Positions 11,086 through 24,741 of a stretch of 64,000 bases of DNA are shown piece after piece (within the stretch, counting starts at the first letter, position 1; every line of letters begins with the position of its first letter). A program made the translations under genes and the position numbers. The stretch is from Lingula anatina (lineage: Eukaryota > Brachiopoda > Lingulata > Lingulida > Lingulidae), in contig NW_019776079.1 of NCBI RefSeq assembly GCF_001039355.2, forward strand, positions 693,666-757,665, written 5' to 3'. The notes beneath the pieces were generated by a model. It saw only the letters and a program-made list of their open reading frames with translations. It was not told the origin of the DNA and did not search any database.

Positions 11086-14000
11086 GTATAGCATTTGATA
11101 CACTGCCCTCGTCAATTGGCAGTCATATTTTAAAGTTTAATTTATTAAACAATAAATTTTATTGGACTGTATGTGTAATGTTTACTTTTTGCTATATTGA
11201 GTCATTTATCTTTTACATAAAATTTAACAATCAAAGACACTATGTTTGGCACTTAGAATGTTACTTAGTTTGGATCAAATTTTTCATTTAGTGTTACCTG
11301 ACTAGTAATGCAAGAGACTAACAGAGGCAGCTTTAGATGAATTTATAAAGACTAAGAAGGTTTTTTTGAAAGAGACCCCTTAATATTTGAATAATTATTA
11401 AATTACTATTCTTATTAAAAACTGGGTGATATAATATTTGATTGGATAAGATATTCGATAAGATTATCAGTATACGGATAGCAAACAGCTTGGATTGTGT
11501 GAGATGAATTGTACTTGTAAAAATGACATCATAAAAAACATTCTCACACTTTCCAAACTTGAAATGTCTTTGAATGGTAGCGAAAATTCCAGCACATAAC
11601 ACATATTTTTGATAAACAAGCTTGAGATGAGGCAATGGGCTAAAAAATTATCCCCACAGCCTGAAGTGGTTGAATGGAGTTGCAGAGCTATTCAGAACAT
11701 CTAACACAACATGAAAAGAATTCAAATACAGGAGGAAATCTTTTACAATCCCAGCAGAGCAAGGAATCAACATTGCAAGTCCTTTGCAGTGGGAAAACAA
11801 ATAAAAAAGGAGCAGGAGTTGTGGTAAAATCAGGTTGACATGTATAGCATGCACCAATGGCTTTAGAAATTGGAATGGTGGACTGCATGATGTGGGACTA
11901 ATTAGTGGCACAAGTAGGTATATGATGCAAGTATATAAAATTTACCCTAGATTAGATGAGGTTGGGGGGTTGATTGCACTAAAAAATCCTTCATTGTCAG
12001 GGCTCTGATTATTACAAGTGTTTTACAGCCATTTTTATTAAATCAGCAGCGAGTGTGACTGTTCAAGAGAGTAGTGCATGAAAAAATAGTGAAGTTTTGT
12101 ATAAATCCTCAGTTTGTTTAAACAAAAGAATACTGAATTTTAAATTATTTAAACTGTTACATTTTTCTTTCCTTTTTTCTTTCTTTTTCCCTTTTTTTGT
12201 GTAGGGGTGTGGGGTGTGACATGAGTGTTATAATGGCCTAAGGCATGTTCCATGAATGAATTACTCTGCTTAAAAAAGTGAGTCAAAATTTTTTGACAAC
12301 TCTTATAGATTTAGCAAAGAATTTTATCAGCTGTGTTCTGCACTGAAATTATAACGAGAAATTCCAACAGTTAAAATTATAGTTATTACCAGTCTAATAT
12401 TTCAATGTCTCGCAACACACCTCATATTCTTAGCTGCTCATTGATTTATAGTTTTTTTCCTATTGTAAAACTAAAAAAAAGTGGGGGCCTGTAAGTATAA
12501 AAAATCTGCTGAGTTCTTATTTGTATTTCTTACATGCCAGAGTGTTATATGTAGTCCTTTTTACTTCTCACAGTGGCTAAATTAATATTTTCATCTTGGT
12601 AAGATATGCGCAAGCCAAAACAGTTTTTTGACAACTTACCAAGAAGAATAACTAATTTGTACACATATGTTATTCAGTGTCCATATTAGGGTTGTTCACT
12701 GATGGCATTAACTAGAAAAATAACTTTAGTCAGAATTGACTACTCCAGTCAATGTAATAATGCAAGGCCACCTAGAATGTTTGTTCCTTTTGGTATTCTT
12801 TTCTTGAAAAAGGCTCCTTTTGGAAAATATTTTCTGAGAAGATATGGATAAATGAACTGTGGTAAACAAGCCTGCACTGGCCTTTCAAGGATTGGGTTAT
12901 TGAGGAAGAAAATGTGGAAAGGTTGTCTGGAATTGATGTGCAGTCAACAGACGGAACAAATTGTAATCTAATTCATACTGCAGAGAAATCGTTTTGATAT
13001 AAATGTAAAGAATTGGGCGTCCTCCAATTGAGCTCACTGAGATCTGATGTCATGTTTCATGAGTTATCATAGAGAAAAGCTGTAGTGTCCCAGCAGGTTC
13101 CCCAGATTGTGCCTGAAGAAGTTGGGATCAGTTTGTTGTTTGCACTAGTGGACATGACATGCAATATTACATGACTACCACACTCCATGTCCATAATAAC
13201 TTGACCCAGATGTACATAGTTCATATAACTTAGTAAAAGAATGTAAATGAAGCATAATGAGGAAAAGCAATATTAAGAACCCATAAGAACTTGTAGACTT
13301 CAAGCATCTTGCTGCATACCTAAAACTGAGCTCTTTTAAATAATTGAAAAAAAAGGGAAAAAAAAACTGAAACAAGATACCCAGGTTGAGCAGAGGCTTT
13401 AGAGTGAATTTGGAAGTCTAGATGAGTAAGGAGTTGGAAACCAACAAGTAGGCTGTTGCTGCAGCAGCTGATACACAGGGACGGTTCTTCTGACCAGTTC
13501 CATAATATAATGGCAACATATGCTTTTACTGGACATTGTGATTAGATCAATAGACAGGATAGACACGTGTTCCAAACAGAAAGCACAAAGGGGAGAACTG
13601 TTAAGTCGACTGTTAAGTGTTTTCAGAGATATCTTTCTGCAAAGGGCAAAGATCAACAGATGCTGGTTCAGAAACAATTTTGTGGTTTAGCAAGAAAGTT
13701 TTCTGTGCATTCTGGCCTGTGGTTGGTAAGTGACTTTTCATGTGGTTGAATGGGGTTGATTTGTGATGTACAATGAGATTCAGAACATATATCACAATAG
13801 TTGGAGATTGTCGATACATGTGCATTAACACCACTTGGTTAATTTGTGACATACTGTTCACTGGCAAGAGTTAATTATCCTAGACTGAAGTAAAAAAAAA
13901 GTTTAAAAAATTTTGGCTGAGGTAGCTGTAAACATCCATCTGGTAAATAGTAAATGCTGTTTGCGTAAACAAAATTACTGCATTCCTGAGGCCAGTGGCC

Positions 14001-14699
14001 GCATGTTTCTGTAGTGTCTTTAATTGCTGTTTAAACTATGAAGATTATTGAAGACTTTTTCAAACCTGCTTATTGGCCTTAAACCATTTCAATGTTAAAT
14101 ATAATTAGGCATGTCAGGCTAGTTACCATGAATGCAATATGTATGATAAAAGTTTTAAGTGTTAACATATTTGTCAATTTTGAGTTTGAGGTAGTTTTAT
14201 ATTTTTACTTGATTTCCTAATTTGATCATGAAATACTAAAATACTTAAAACATTTTAATCATATTTTGCATACTTCTTCAATTAATGTCAACCTGTTCTA
14301 AATTATAGCCAATATGCAATTCTTAGAGTCTGAGTGATCTCATTTTTGAAAATATAAACCTACCTAAAACTTATCAGTCAGAGCCACACTTTTGTTTTTA
14401 GCAAAAGGGGTATACATATAGGTAAACAGGATATTTTAAGATATAAACATTTTTTATGAAAAATTATTTTTGGAGGTATCAAGGGTCTTGAGGGGTGGAT
14501 TAAAAGAAAAGATAAAGTGTGACTTTTGGACATCTTTAAATGCATGCAGGATACCTTTAATCTTTATTAAGGAAAAGTTATTAAATACAGTGTGTCTGTA
14601 ACAATATAATGTCAACAACATTTCCATTCTTCAAAGTGACATTTAATGTCAACTAAAAAGCATCTGATGACATTAAAATTATTATCATGTTATCATTTC

Positions 14700-15121
14700 T
14701 CCAGAGTTATATTCCTACATTTAATTTCATTTGAAAGTTACAGCATTATATTGTTTTAACATTAGATTCTGATTTACATCATAATCATTTTTGATTAAGA
14801 TGATAGTTATTTGATTTGCATGCTCATTTTAAATTACACACACACACTGAATAAAAATATGAAAAAATAGTATTATTTAATTATTATTTGAGATAATTTA
14901 GTGCATGTGGTCATACTTTATCCTGCAAACCTTGTTTTTTCTGGATCGAGTTACATTCCTACATTTGATTGTATTTGGAAATTACAACATTTATTTTGTT
15001 TTAAAAAGAAGTTGCAACATATATTGTCTTTAAAAAAAGATTTTTATTAATAGCATAATCAGTTTTGATAATAGTGATACTTATTTGATTTGCAGACTCA
15101 CCTAAAATCACACACAAAGGT

Positions 15122-15161
<40 letters not shown>

Positions 15162-15195
15162 TATATAATGAATAAAAATATGAAAAAATATTTCA
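14700..15195. repeat. Diverged tandem duplication, about 240-320 bp unit
   Basis: Two copies can be followed by eye: 14700-14872 and about 14945-15195. Both contain ATTCCTACATTT, then TTATTTGATTTGCA, then a CA run and TGAATAAAAATATGAAAAAA. The second copy is longer because of an insertion and an expanded CA tract. Confidence 0.7.
15124..15159. repeat. (CA)n microsatellite
   Basis: About 18 AC dinucleotides inside the second copy of a local duplication. The first copy has only a short CA run, so the expansion happened after the duplication. Confidence 0.95.
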
Positions 15196-18129
15196 GATTA
15201 TTTGGGTAGGTAGTTGTGCAAATCTGTTGATAAAACACCAATCAACAGATTTCTAACAAAAGAATAACACACCTGAAGTTGGAGGGCATTGCCAAAAATT
15301 AGTAGTACACAATAATTGAATAGGTTGGTCACTGGGTTAGTAGGATGTACCAAACTGTTACAACTCTTTTTAATACATCTGCTACCTTGAGACCCTAACT
15401 ATCCCAAGAGACCACTATTACTGGGATTGATTTATCCCAAGGGCAAAGACACCACCAAGTTCTATTTCAAAAGCCAAAAAGAACTCTTGCTGATCTCCAC
15501 TGGGAAAGAAAGTTGCATGTTTAAATAGTTTGCATTACTCAACGGATCATTGTGATTGTTTCCGGTTTTACTTTCTCTTATTGCTGTTGTACACTAGCTG
15601 AGCTCTCTTACATCAAGAGTAAGTTAATTATAACATGTTTGACTGATGGTTTTCCTCTTTCTTCATTTCCCTTCTTATTGGAATCTTTTTATATTTTGAA
15701 TAGTGTAAAAATATATATGACTGCTGGTTAATTGATCAAACTTAGTTGTACTGAAAAGAAATTGATTTTTTTGATAAATGTCATCCTCATGCAGGAAGAC
15801 CAGCTTTAGAATCCACAGTGCTAGCTATTTGCACATCATCCTACTGGGTGGGATGTTGCCAGGAAAAGATGGAGAAATTGTTACGATGTGATGATTACAA
15901 TACAAGAAAATAAGTTCTTCATTACTTATACGTGCATTGGCATTTTCAAGCTAGGTTCTACTACCTGAGAGTAAACTTATGCTACATTGTATCATCAATG
16001 ATTTTTCTTCAGGTTCATGTCAGAAGCTTAAAGAGGAATTTATATTATTGGTTTTGGACTTAAATAAATAAATAGATTTCATCGGGGTTCAGAGAGTGAA
16101 GTTTTGTCAACGAACAATATTTTATGATCATTTTTTAAAGTCTTAAGTGATCTTCCAAATTATAAGTGAAATGTTAATTGAAGTGTTATGTTGAATACTA
16201 TTTATTGTTGTTATTACTGAGGGGTGGGTGTAGGGGAGGGGTAATAAATACATTCCACTATCATGCTACTAACATAGAGGCACGGCTCAGTTCTCCAGGG
16301 AGTACAATGTAAATATTACTTTGTCCCCAGCTACTGTGCTGCAACATTAAGGTTTCAGGACCCACAAAAACCAACACAAATATTGAAGGTAGAGGGTACC
16401 ATCATTTCACAAATAACTTACTACTGGTAGATATTCATAGATATTTCTCATTAACTGAGCACATTTCTTTTTTTGTGTGAGGGTTTTTGCATAGCAAGTT
16501 CATCATCACCCAGCTGGCCTCTGGTGGAGAAGACCTGACACCCATGGTGACAATTAGTTGCGGGAAACCACTACTTAAGACATTTGTGGTGTGATGAAAA
16601 TACATAACTCAGTAACTGATATGTTTCAAAGTATTAATCCCATCTTTACTCAAAGAAAGCCTAATTATATATTATAATGATATTTTTTAGATATTTAGGT
16701 ATCTTAATTAATGGAATTAATTTGAAAAAGCTGAGGTTTTAAAATGGAATTTATTTTTAGTCTTTCTATTTTCTATTCAAGTTGTTTAGGCTCAAATGAT
16801 TCTTTTGCAGTCTGTTTGGTGGAAGTTATAGTCTTATGGAAGAATCGAAACTATATAATTTTCTTTCAAACATGATTGGAAGCAGATGGTCTGACATCAT
16901 ATTGGCAGCATGCCCTAGAACAGTGAATTGAAACAATAAAAAAATGAAAAAAACTGATGAAGACATATTACTCAGTTGTTCAAGCTTAATGATTTTATAA
17001 GGTAATACTGTCAAAGTGGGTATTTTTCCTATGATAAATAATTTTTTGATAAGTTTGATAGGATATAGACTTCAGAAGTCATGCAATCAGTGAATAATAC
17101 CTAACCCAAAGACAAACTTCTAATCTTCCTTGTATTTGTTACAATGATGGCTCTTTACCCTGGAGTTATGGAATATTCAAGAAATAAGTGAATGTGCTGC
17201 AGAGAGTTTGGTTAACTGATTGGAAGTATTAGCAGATTTTATGTAGGTATTAAAATAATTGTTAATTGACAAAAACATGCACTCCTTTTGGGATCTGTTT
17301 GCCCTCAAGGATTGACTAGTGAGATATTTAAGGTCCTCCAACACACAATCAGAATCTAGCTTTTACTCAAATACAATTTAATCACCATGACTTTGGTGGA
17401 TGTTGTGCCAAATGTCCCACAACTCATTATGTGTTCCATTCAAATTCCTCTTAAATAACTTGTTAGAAGTTGCCAAAATTACTTAAATGTAAGAGAGATA
17501 ATAAAATTGAACTTAGTTGATCCTAAATGTTTTAGCTTCTTTGACATAAAAAGCAATAAAAAACATATTTATTATAGCTGTTGGTTAACCCCTGGTGTTT
17601 TCCTTTAGCATGAAAAATATGGTTGTTGTTCTTACTTCTTTGTAACATCTGAGCATAGACGTAAGTGCATTAAATTGAATCCTCAGTCTGTTTATTCTCA
17701 AGGGCTCCCTGCTGGGACGGATCTGCCTTCATGCCATGGTGAACAACTTGAATGGCTGTTTGAGGTCCATTACATAGGCATGGTTGGCTGTGAATTTCCT
17801 GTGAAGATGATATAACATAAATTTCAATTTAATAAAAATTATTATTTTGCAGTGAACCTCAATTTATATGTTGGCATATGTTTGACTTACATGAAGAGTT
17901 CTATTTGTGTCTGAATAAAGATAGTGGGAGTTGCTGTAACTGAATGGGTGGAAATTTTCAATTAATATTATTTTCATATTAAGAAACCTGGTCTATGTAG
18001 ATCGATCCAAGTCCACGGGGACTCTTGCTGAATGCAGTCAATTAAACAGATTAACATTCCACTTCCTGAATGAGTAAGAATACAGAAAAGCTGGTGATTA
18101 TACGAGTACTTTGGAAACAAGAGGATATT

Positions 18130-18155
18130 GATAGATAGATAGATAGATAGATAGC
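18130..18155. repeat. (GATA)n microsatellite
   Basis: Six tandem GATA units, uninterrupted. Confidence 0.93.
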
Positions 18156-20960
18156 TCTCACAGTGTCTGTACATGTACATTTTGGTTACCTATTTCGGTA
18201 TGCGTCATCATAGTCTTATGTACATGTATCATTTTTGCCACCTTCTCACCATATTCACCATAATGACTGCCAAACTGAATTCATAATTCTACTTCAAATT
18301 TATTAGGGGGCATTATTTGATAAAAAGGTAGGTTAAGTTAAAAAATCAGCATGATCAGATCATATTTATGGAAGTTATTGGAACTTTTTTAAATGTGTTT
18401 TTGCAAAATTGTATGAAATTAACCCGTGAATGTTTTCTGGATTTTCGCCTGTTTATATTAAAATGGAGCAATGAGGATGGTTTTTTTCTGCCTGGTGTCT
18501 GTATATTTCTCAGCTTCACTGTCTAGTTGGACATCCAGTGAATAGTTTGTTCATGCCTGTCTCATCAATGCCACAACAACAGCAACCTTTACATGGAGCA
18601 AAACCAGTTTTTATCCAACGGCAACACAACTTTTTAATTAGCACAATTAAATTTATTATATTGATTTATCAACATATCGCATGAATTTTCATTATATACT
18701 TGTATAAGTATGATAAATAATTATCTTGTTAATCGTTTGTAAATATCTGCTACTAAGTATTTGCATAAAAGTTGCAGTGAGTGCATATCACTGTGAACTT
18801 TATTCATTACATTCCTTAAGTAAATGTCACCTGCATCCTGAAAGAGTGATTTTCATGGAAACACTGAAAGCGAGTTCATTTCTAAGAGTGAAATGTCAAA
18901 GGACTTTCTGATTTTTGTCTTTCTTGATGTGGAGCAGTTGATAGGGCACAAATGGTTTTTAAATTGTCCTTTATACGGACAATTAAAGGCCAGGAGAAAA
19001 CAGTTTTATCTATTATTGCAAGTCATGACATATTGGTTGTGCATTTTCTTACATTTTTATGCAAATTGATAAGGTAAGGAGATTGTTCTGATGAAAACCA
19101 CTAATGTTTCAGTTTCTGTCACTGTGTAAAATAGTTCATCTATGCCTCATGAAATGTGTGGAGTGCTTTACCTTATTATGCAGTTAATCCCATTTGGAGG
19201 TTTAAGTGAAAAGATAAGAGACCCCTTGAGATAAAAAATGTTATTATGGGAAGATTATGAATAATTGAATTTCATTATTCGCTGATTGCTTTAGGGGTCT
19301 TGAATCCTTGAATTAAGTCAAAGAACAAAAAGGAGAAAGCTTTCCCTGGAGATCTGAAATTTATTCTAGTTTATATTTAAAAAAATCATTTAATGGTGCA
19401 TGTGTTAGACATATGGAACTTCCATAAACTTGATCCTAGTAGATTGTGCTATGGAGGTATTTTCTTTTATTGCTATTTAAAAATTTTATCATTAAAATGT
19501 AACTTTAAATTTCATTATTTACATTGGTAATACTAGCTTGCAGCAATTAAGCTGGAGTTGTATGTCCCAGGAACCTGATAGCAGAATTCAATAAAAGGTA
19601 TTATTGTTGCATTCAAAAATGAAGGTTTAACATATTTTTAAAATAGCTTTTTGGTTAATTTCATTTGGCTTACCTTTGCTTATTAACAAGATTCGGATCA
19701 ATTTGATAATGTAGTCCCACTCATATGTGAGCAAGTGTGGATGGTATACATTCGTACTTCCACCCCTTCTTTCACCACCACCATATCATAGTGCAGTTTT
19801 CATGAACTTTGAAGATGATGCAATTTTCCAATTGAATTATTTACCGTTTTATACCAATCAACATTTCTGCTTGGCAAGTTTATTTCTGCACATTCTCCAT
19901 TATTTAGACAGTAACATTCAGGTTTACTGTTACTGTGCATGCTTCTGTCAGATTTATCATTTTTATGTCTGTCCATTTGATAGCTTTGCTACTTTGTTTT
20001 ATATTAGTATTTATTTTTAAGTCTTCTATATACAAAAAGGAGAGAAAACAGTTTCTTAATTGCAAATTGAAAACAGATCCAAGTTCAGCAAATGTAATTT
20101 AATGCGCAATTTCCTTTTTTCTCTGATAATTGAAGGCTTAGTATAATATACATGTACAGTCGGTATACAGTGTCTGGACATGGTAATTGTATCCTGAAGT
20201 TTTGGTGAAGGATCATATTTTACTGATGTGCATTAAACTTGTTCAAAAATATAGAATGTCCATTAACTGTCAACTCTCAGAGGGTATATGCCATTTATGA
20301 CTGTACTCAGTGGATAATTCATGCAGTTGAATGCTTTTATACTTTACCATATCTTCTTTATCCTTAGGAGTAAGAGATTCATAAACAATATCAAATGATG
20401 AACAGAATGGATAGATTGATTGATATTTAGTCAGTTAAGGCTGCCCCCATGCTTCATGTCTTTTTAAAAAATTCAGTGAAAAACTGTAAACTGAAGTAGC
20501 AGTCTTTTTGAGCTTGCATGCACAATTCAGCTGGTTTGCCTCCAACTGAACTAAAGTTTTCTTCCTCAAACTCATTTGATACTTCAACACTGATGTTTAA
20601 ATGGCTCCCTACTGGAAGTTAACTTTCAACTACACTGAACAGGTGTTTTTTACCCCCAAAAGGTCAGGTCGTCTCCAAAAGGACAGTTGTGGTCTTAATT
20701 AATAACCAGATATTAAATATCAATGGGTGTGTGAACATTTGTCACAATTTTATGATATTCTAGTAACAGTACATTTGAACAGGGAATTATATCATATAAT
20801 TCGCTGATTTGATACAGTCAAGCCATTTAACACTGAAATTTCTTAAATTTTATTTCTAAATATGGTTTATGGATTATTTCATGCAATCATACCACTTTAA
20901 ATGGTGTTATGTGCAATGGCCACTTACATGTTGTTTTCATTCCAGATTGATAGTATTTTA

Positions 20961-21232
20961 CAGTGGCGAATTTAGAGGGGGTGGTCAGGGGGTCCTGACA
21001 CCCCCTTCGGTTTCTGAAAAATATATCACACCAATATTCCCCTCTTGAAATTAAAATTTTGACTAGCTAAATCATAGTTCTAAGCTATACCAAAGGGCAC
21101 TATTTGCTCTCTTTAAACACCAAAAAAATTTCGGGGCCCTTGAACCAGCCCTGAATCCCACACCCAGGGGGCGACGGTCGGCTGCACAATTGAGGCCTGT
21201 CGTTCCTTCAAATATTCCTGGATCCGCCCCTG
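20961..21232. mobile_element. Short non-autonomous DNA transposon (hAT-like ends)
   Basis: The left end starts CAGTGGCGAATTTAGAG; the right end, read on the other strand, starts CAGGGGCGGATCCAGGA. These imperfect terminal inverted repeats resemble the CAGxGGCGGATCCAG ends of small hAT-like elements common in invertebrates. The inside is richer in G+C than its surroundings, with G/C homopolymers. TTTTA is present on both sides, but an 8-bp target duplication is not clean. There is no transposase. Confidence 0.55.
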
Positions 21233-22232
21233 TTTTATGAATTAATAACAGACCAAACATGGCCTTAGATAAGGTAGTTTGCATAAGGATAAACAATTAT
21301 TATTTTACAGAAAAATGAAGAGAGCTATGGAAAGAGGTTTTCTGTTTAATAAAAGAAATCAAATGAAATTTATGCACAGTTTGTGTAGATCATTCATACT
21401 GGCACCCTGTTTTCAAATGTAGTTTTCATTTAGAAATTGAAAAGTCATTTAGTAAGTAACAAATACAGGGTGTTGGCTCCAACCACAGAATTCAACCACT
21501 CCAGTGAGCTGATAATGTACTCTCCTGTAAAATTTGTAAAAGTAAGTGTGCATGCATTCCAGTGAAGTTGTCTGGTCTGATGCTATGAAACTCCAAAGAG
21601 AACATCAGGATTGATCTGAATTTCATCACAGTAATTAATCTTGCTGTGTTAACTGTGCTCTATTTCCCACTATAAAATAGGTTGAATCTTAGAGATGAGA
21701 CATTTTGTGCTGATTTCATTAACCAATGCTTTCATGATATTTAGTCTGATTTCAGTTTGCCTGGATGTGAATGTGACAACTGAATGCCTATCAGGAGAGC
21801 TAGTAATCAACAAAGCATGTATGCACTACAACCTTTTCAAAAGTAATTTTATGACATGAAAACTATATGAAGTTTTTCCTGGGAAAATGGTTTATCACGC
21901 CTGCAGTCTTTGTCAGTATATCAAGTCCAATAGTTCACTTTGATGGGAGATTAAAGCTATATAGTATATCTGAAATGTATTATAACAAGAAAAAAACTAG
22001 TTGCAGATTTTCTGTATCAGAAATTGAGAATCAAAGTTTTATGATGATGTCTCATGACTTGAACAGGATATGCATGTTTGCATCTTTTAAACCATGTTAT
22101 TTGATCAAGAAGTACAAATGTACTAACATTGATTTAAGATCGTGCACATAGACTTAGTAAGGATCTGGTTTTGTTTAATTTGACCAAAATTAAAACACTG
22201 AAAACTAGAAAAAGTTTATATTCAGTGTTTTG

Positions 22233-22233
<1 letters not shown>

Positions 22234-22272
<39 letters not shown>
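22234..22272. repeat. Poly(A) tract
   Basis: A 39-bp A homopolymer directly abutting one end of the large repeat element at 22273. It could be an expanded terminal tail of that element or a simple microsatellite. Confidence 0.9.
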
Positions 22273-22276
<4 letters not shown>

Positions 22277-22537
22277 GCAAAGCTGTCAAATGTACAGACA
22301 AAAACCAGAAAATAAAAATGCAGAAAATAGGATACTGTCAACTCTGATGCACTAATGTATTATGCTAAACTGCATTTAGCAGGAATTCCCTTGGAGACAG
22401 ATCGATCCACAGTTAGCGTGATAGGGTCTGAAAATGGTCCCTAAGGCTTCAGGCTGATAAGAGTTAAAGTTCATACTTTGGAAATGCCAGAATGAGATAA
22501 AGTGAAAATTTCACACAAAAAATTGCTTAAACTCAAT

Positions 22538-22574
<37 letters not shown>

Positions 22575-24183
22575 ATATTAATTCAATAAAGCTGTTTTCC
22601 TAATTTGGGCTGTATTTCAATCTTAAGAATCATTCTTGTAAGTTAAAAACTAGTGTTTGAAAAATAATTTTTAAAAAAATTTAATAAAAATGTAACAAAT
22701 AATTCTAATAAAGCTGCTATTCAAGCTTTTAATCTAGCTGTATTGACATGATATGAATAACCCCACTGAGTTTGAGAAAAATAAGGCACTGTTATTCATC
22801 TATAGCATTAATGTTGGCATAACACAAATTTTTTTCTGTTGTAAATTTATTTGCAATATCAAACAACATTTACCTGCATAATTATCACCAAATCCTAATT
22901 ATGTGACACAGTTAAGAGAGCTAAACCTTTGGGACTTTACAGGAAAATCTCAACGAGTGTTTTATGTAATCTCATTTAATGGCCAATTGAAAATTAATTA
23001 CTACGCAAGTGACTTTATAGACCTTAATTTAATTAGTGATCACCCAAGGGACAATTTCATACTCACTGCCATCCATACAGTACCATCATATAGCACTCTA
23101 TAGAACTGCATTGCTTATAAAACAGAAAGCGATCACACCATTTTCCAACACAAGCTGCACTTTTCAGTAAGTAGCATAAGTAACGTGGTTTTCCCTTGAT
23201 GGTCATCAGTGTCCAAAATAGTTTTTTTTTCCATTTTGATGCAATATTACATAATGCTTAACAGTATAATGAGCATCAATTTTTAATAATAAAATAAAAG
23301 TATCATGGATATTCAGAAAATGTGACATGAAAAGGTCTTCAAGGCCATGGAAGTTAAGAGTCACACCTTCAAAATGCCAAAATGTAAACAAGAGATAACT
23401 GTACTGAAATGATTTTCTTACCATTTTCAGCACCTTTTTTTTTTACATAAAACAAAATAATCAATTCACTGTCATTTTTAAATAATCAACTAAAAAAATT
23501 GTTGACATAAGAAAAATATCAATGGAACAATTTTAAATGTCCAATTTGCTCCATTATGAGATTCTGAACATAGTGAATGATTGAATCTGACAAACTGTAA
23601 AGATATGAGTTTTTTCCCATTTTTGACACTTTATTACACAATACACAATAACAGGTTTACCATCATTTTTAAATAATCAACTGACAATATTGTTAAGGTG
23701 CAGAAAATGTCAAAAGAACAACTTTACATATCTAATCAGTTCAAAAATGAGACTGTGAACATGCCTGAGAATTAAATTTGAGGAAAAAACACTTATATAC
23801 AAAAAAAGGCATAACTTCACCAAAACTTAACTGATCAAGCTTATTTTCAAAACTTAATCTGTATTTCAGTAACATTGATCACTCCTGTGAATTTCAAGAC
23901 AATTGGCCAACGATTTCTCTTAAAATGTGTTATAGGTGTTGCATATATGCTGAAAAAGTGAAAAAAACAGCAAACTATTATAAAAATGGCAAGATCATGC
24001 CAATTTTCTAACTTGACCTGCATATTATAATAATAATTCATCAGTTCTGTAAGTTTGAATACAAAAAGTAAAATGGTATTCCACTTATCATGTTATCGCT
24101 GAGTGCACGGCGACAGGCGACGGTGACGACAGACGCAGGTGACAGCTATATGTACAGACTGCATCTGTACATAAAAAGTTGAC
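22273..24183 (-). mobile_element. Hairpin-headed repeat element, copy 1 (minus orientation)
   Basis: Read on the minus strand, the element starts near 24183 with a TGTACAGA ... TCTGTACA hairpin and a GTC/GCC-rich stretch. It continues with the GATAACATGATAAGTGG unit and ends at 22273 with GTCTGTACATTTGACAGC. The same order occurs on the plus strand at 30155-32993. Within it, the segment near 22905-23020 matches the complement of about 32290-32380 at roughly three in four bases. No protein is encoded. An AAAT microsatellite lies inside near 22540-22576. Confidence 0.65.
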
Positions 24184-24690
24184 ACTGGATTGTAAGGAAA
24201 ATTATGTGAACAAAATCTTTCAAAATAGTTATATTATGTCATCATCTCATTCCCTGCTTAAACTTTATCTTTTTGTGTTTATGTGCTACTTGAGATGTTC
24301 CAGGAAAAATTTTCTGAAATACATTTTTTTTTCAAGTTTGTTTGCATACATGTATCAATTGTTTGTGAAAACTTTTAAGGCATATATATCTGGCATTTGT
24401 TGAAAATGCATGGTGGCTCAGCTCCTGTACCTGTTTACAAGGCTGCTGCGTTCATTTATGGGCCAAATTGATTGAGGTACATGCATTCATTTTTAAGGTT
24501 AGGTTATGCAAACTCCATGATTTGTTTCTTTTGTAGAAGCATTTACTAAGAATTACTGAAAATTATTAATTTAAAAAATTGTTCCCCAATATGATGATTC
24601 TGTTATGTAATTGAGTCTTGAAGTACAACTTTCCCTGATATTAATGTGCTATCTTCTTGAATTTGACATGTGTTAATTTTGTCTTCACAG

Positions 24691-24741
24691 GTGTGTAACG
24701 ATGCTTGACACATGATGTAAAGTGCTGATCAGCTCCAGCCC
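24691..24741 (+). promoter_or_regulatory. 5' untranslated part of receptor exon 1, with two upstream ORFs
   Basis: A strong acceptor (TTCACAG, ending 24690) precedes the start codon by 51 bp, so at least one untranslated exon lies further upstream. The leader contains ATG CTT GAC ACA TGA at 24701-24715 and ATG ATG TAA at 24712-24720. Such short upstream ORFs commonly lower translation of the main frame. If transcription instead began within this exon, they might be absent from the mRNA. Confidence 0.5.

Larger units (their letters stand above)
11100..20960. other. Long non-coding interval
   Basis: About 10 kb without a supported gene on either strand. Open frames are short, low in complexity or lack usable splice sites. 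It contains a diverged local duplication at 14700-15195, a CA repeat and a GATA repeat, listed separately. It could include untranslated exons or distal regulatory DNA of the flanking genes, but nothing in the sequence shows this. Confidence 0.5.

Noticed and set aside
10709-11115. Open frames of about 128 codons on both strands
   Set aside because: Both follow from the 129-bp tandem repeat period; the products are repetitive and unlike known proteins.
21072-21296. Minus-strand open frame reading GADPGIFEG
   Set aside because: It overlaps the hAT-like MITE; such phrases are a frequent translation of these repeat ends and not a gene.
22903-23103. Open frame with RELNLWDFTGK, echoed on the other strand near 32340
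   Set aside because: Both lie in inverted copies of the same non-coding repeat, so the similarity reflects repeat homology and not a conserved protein.
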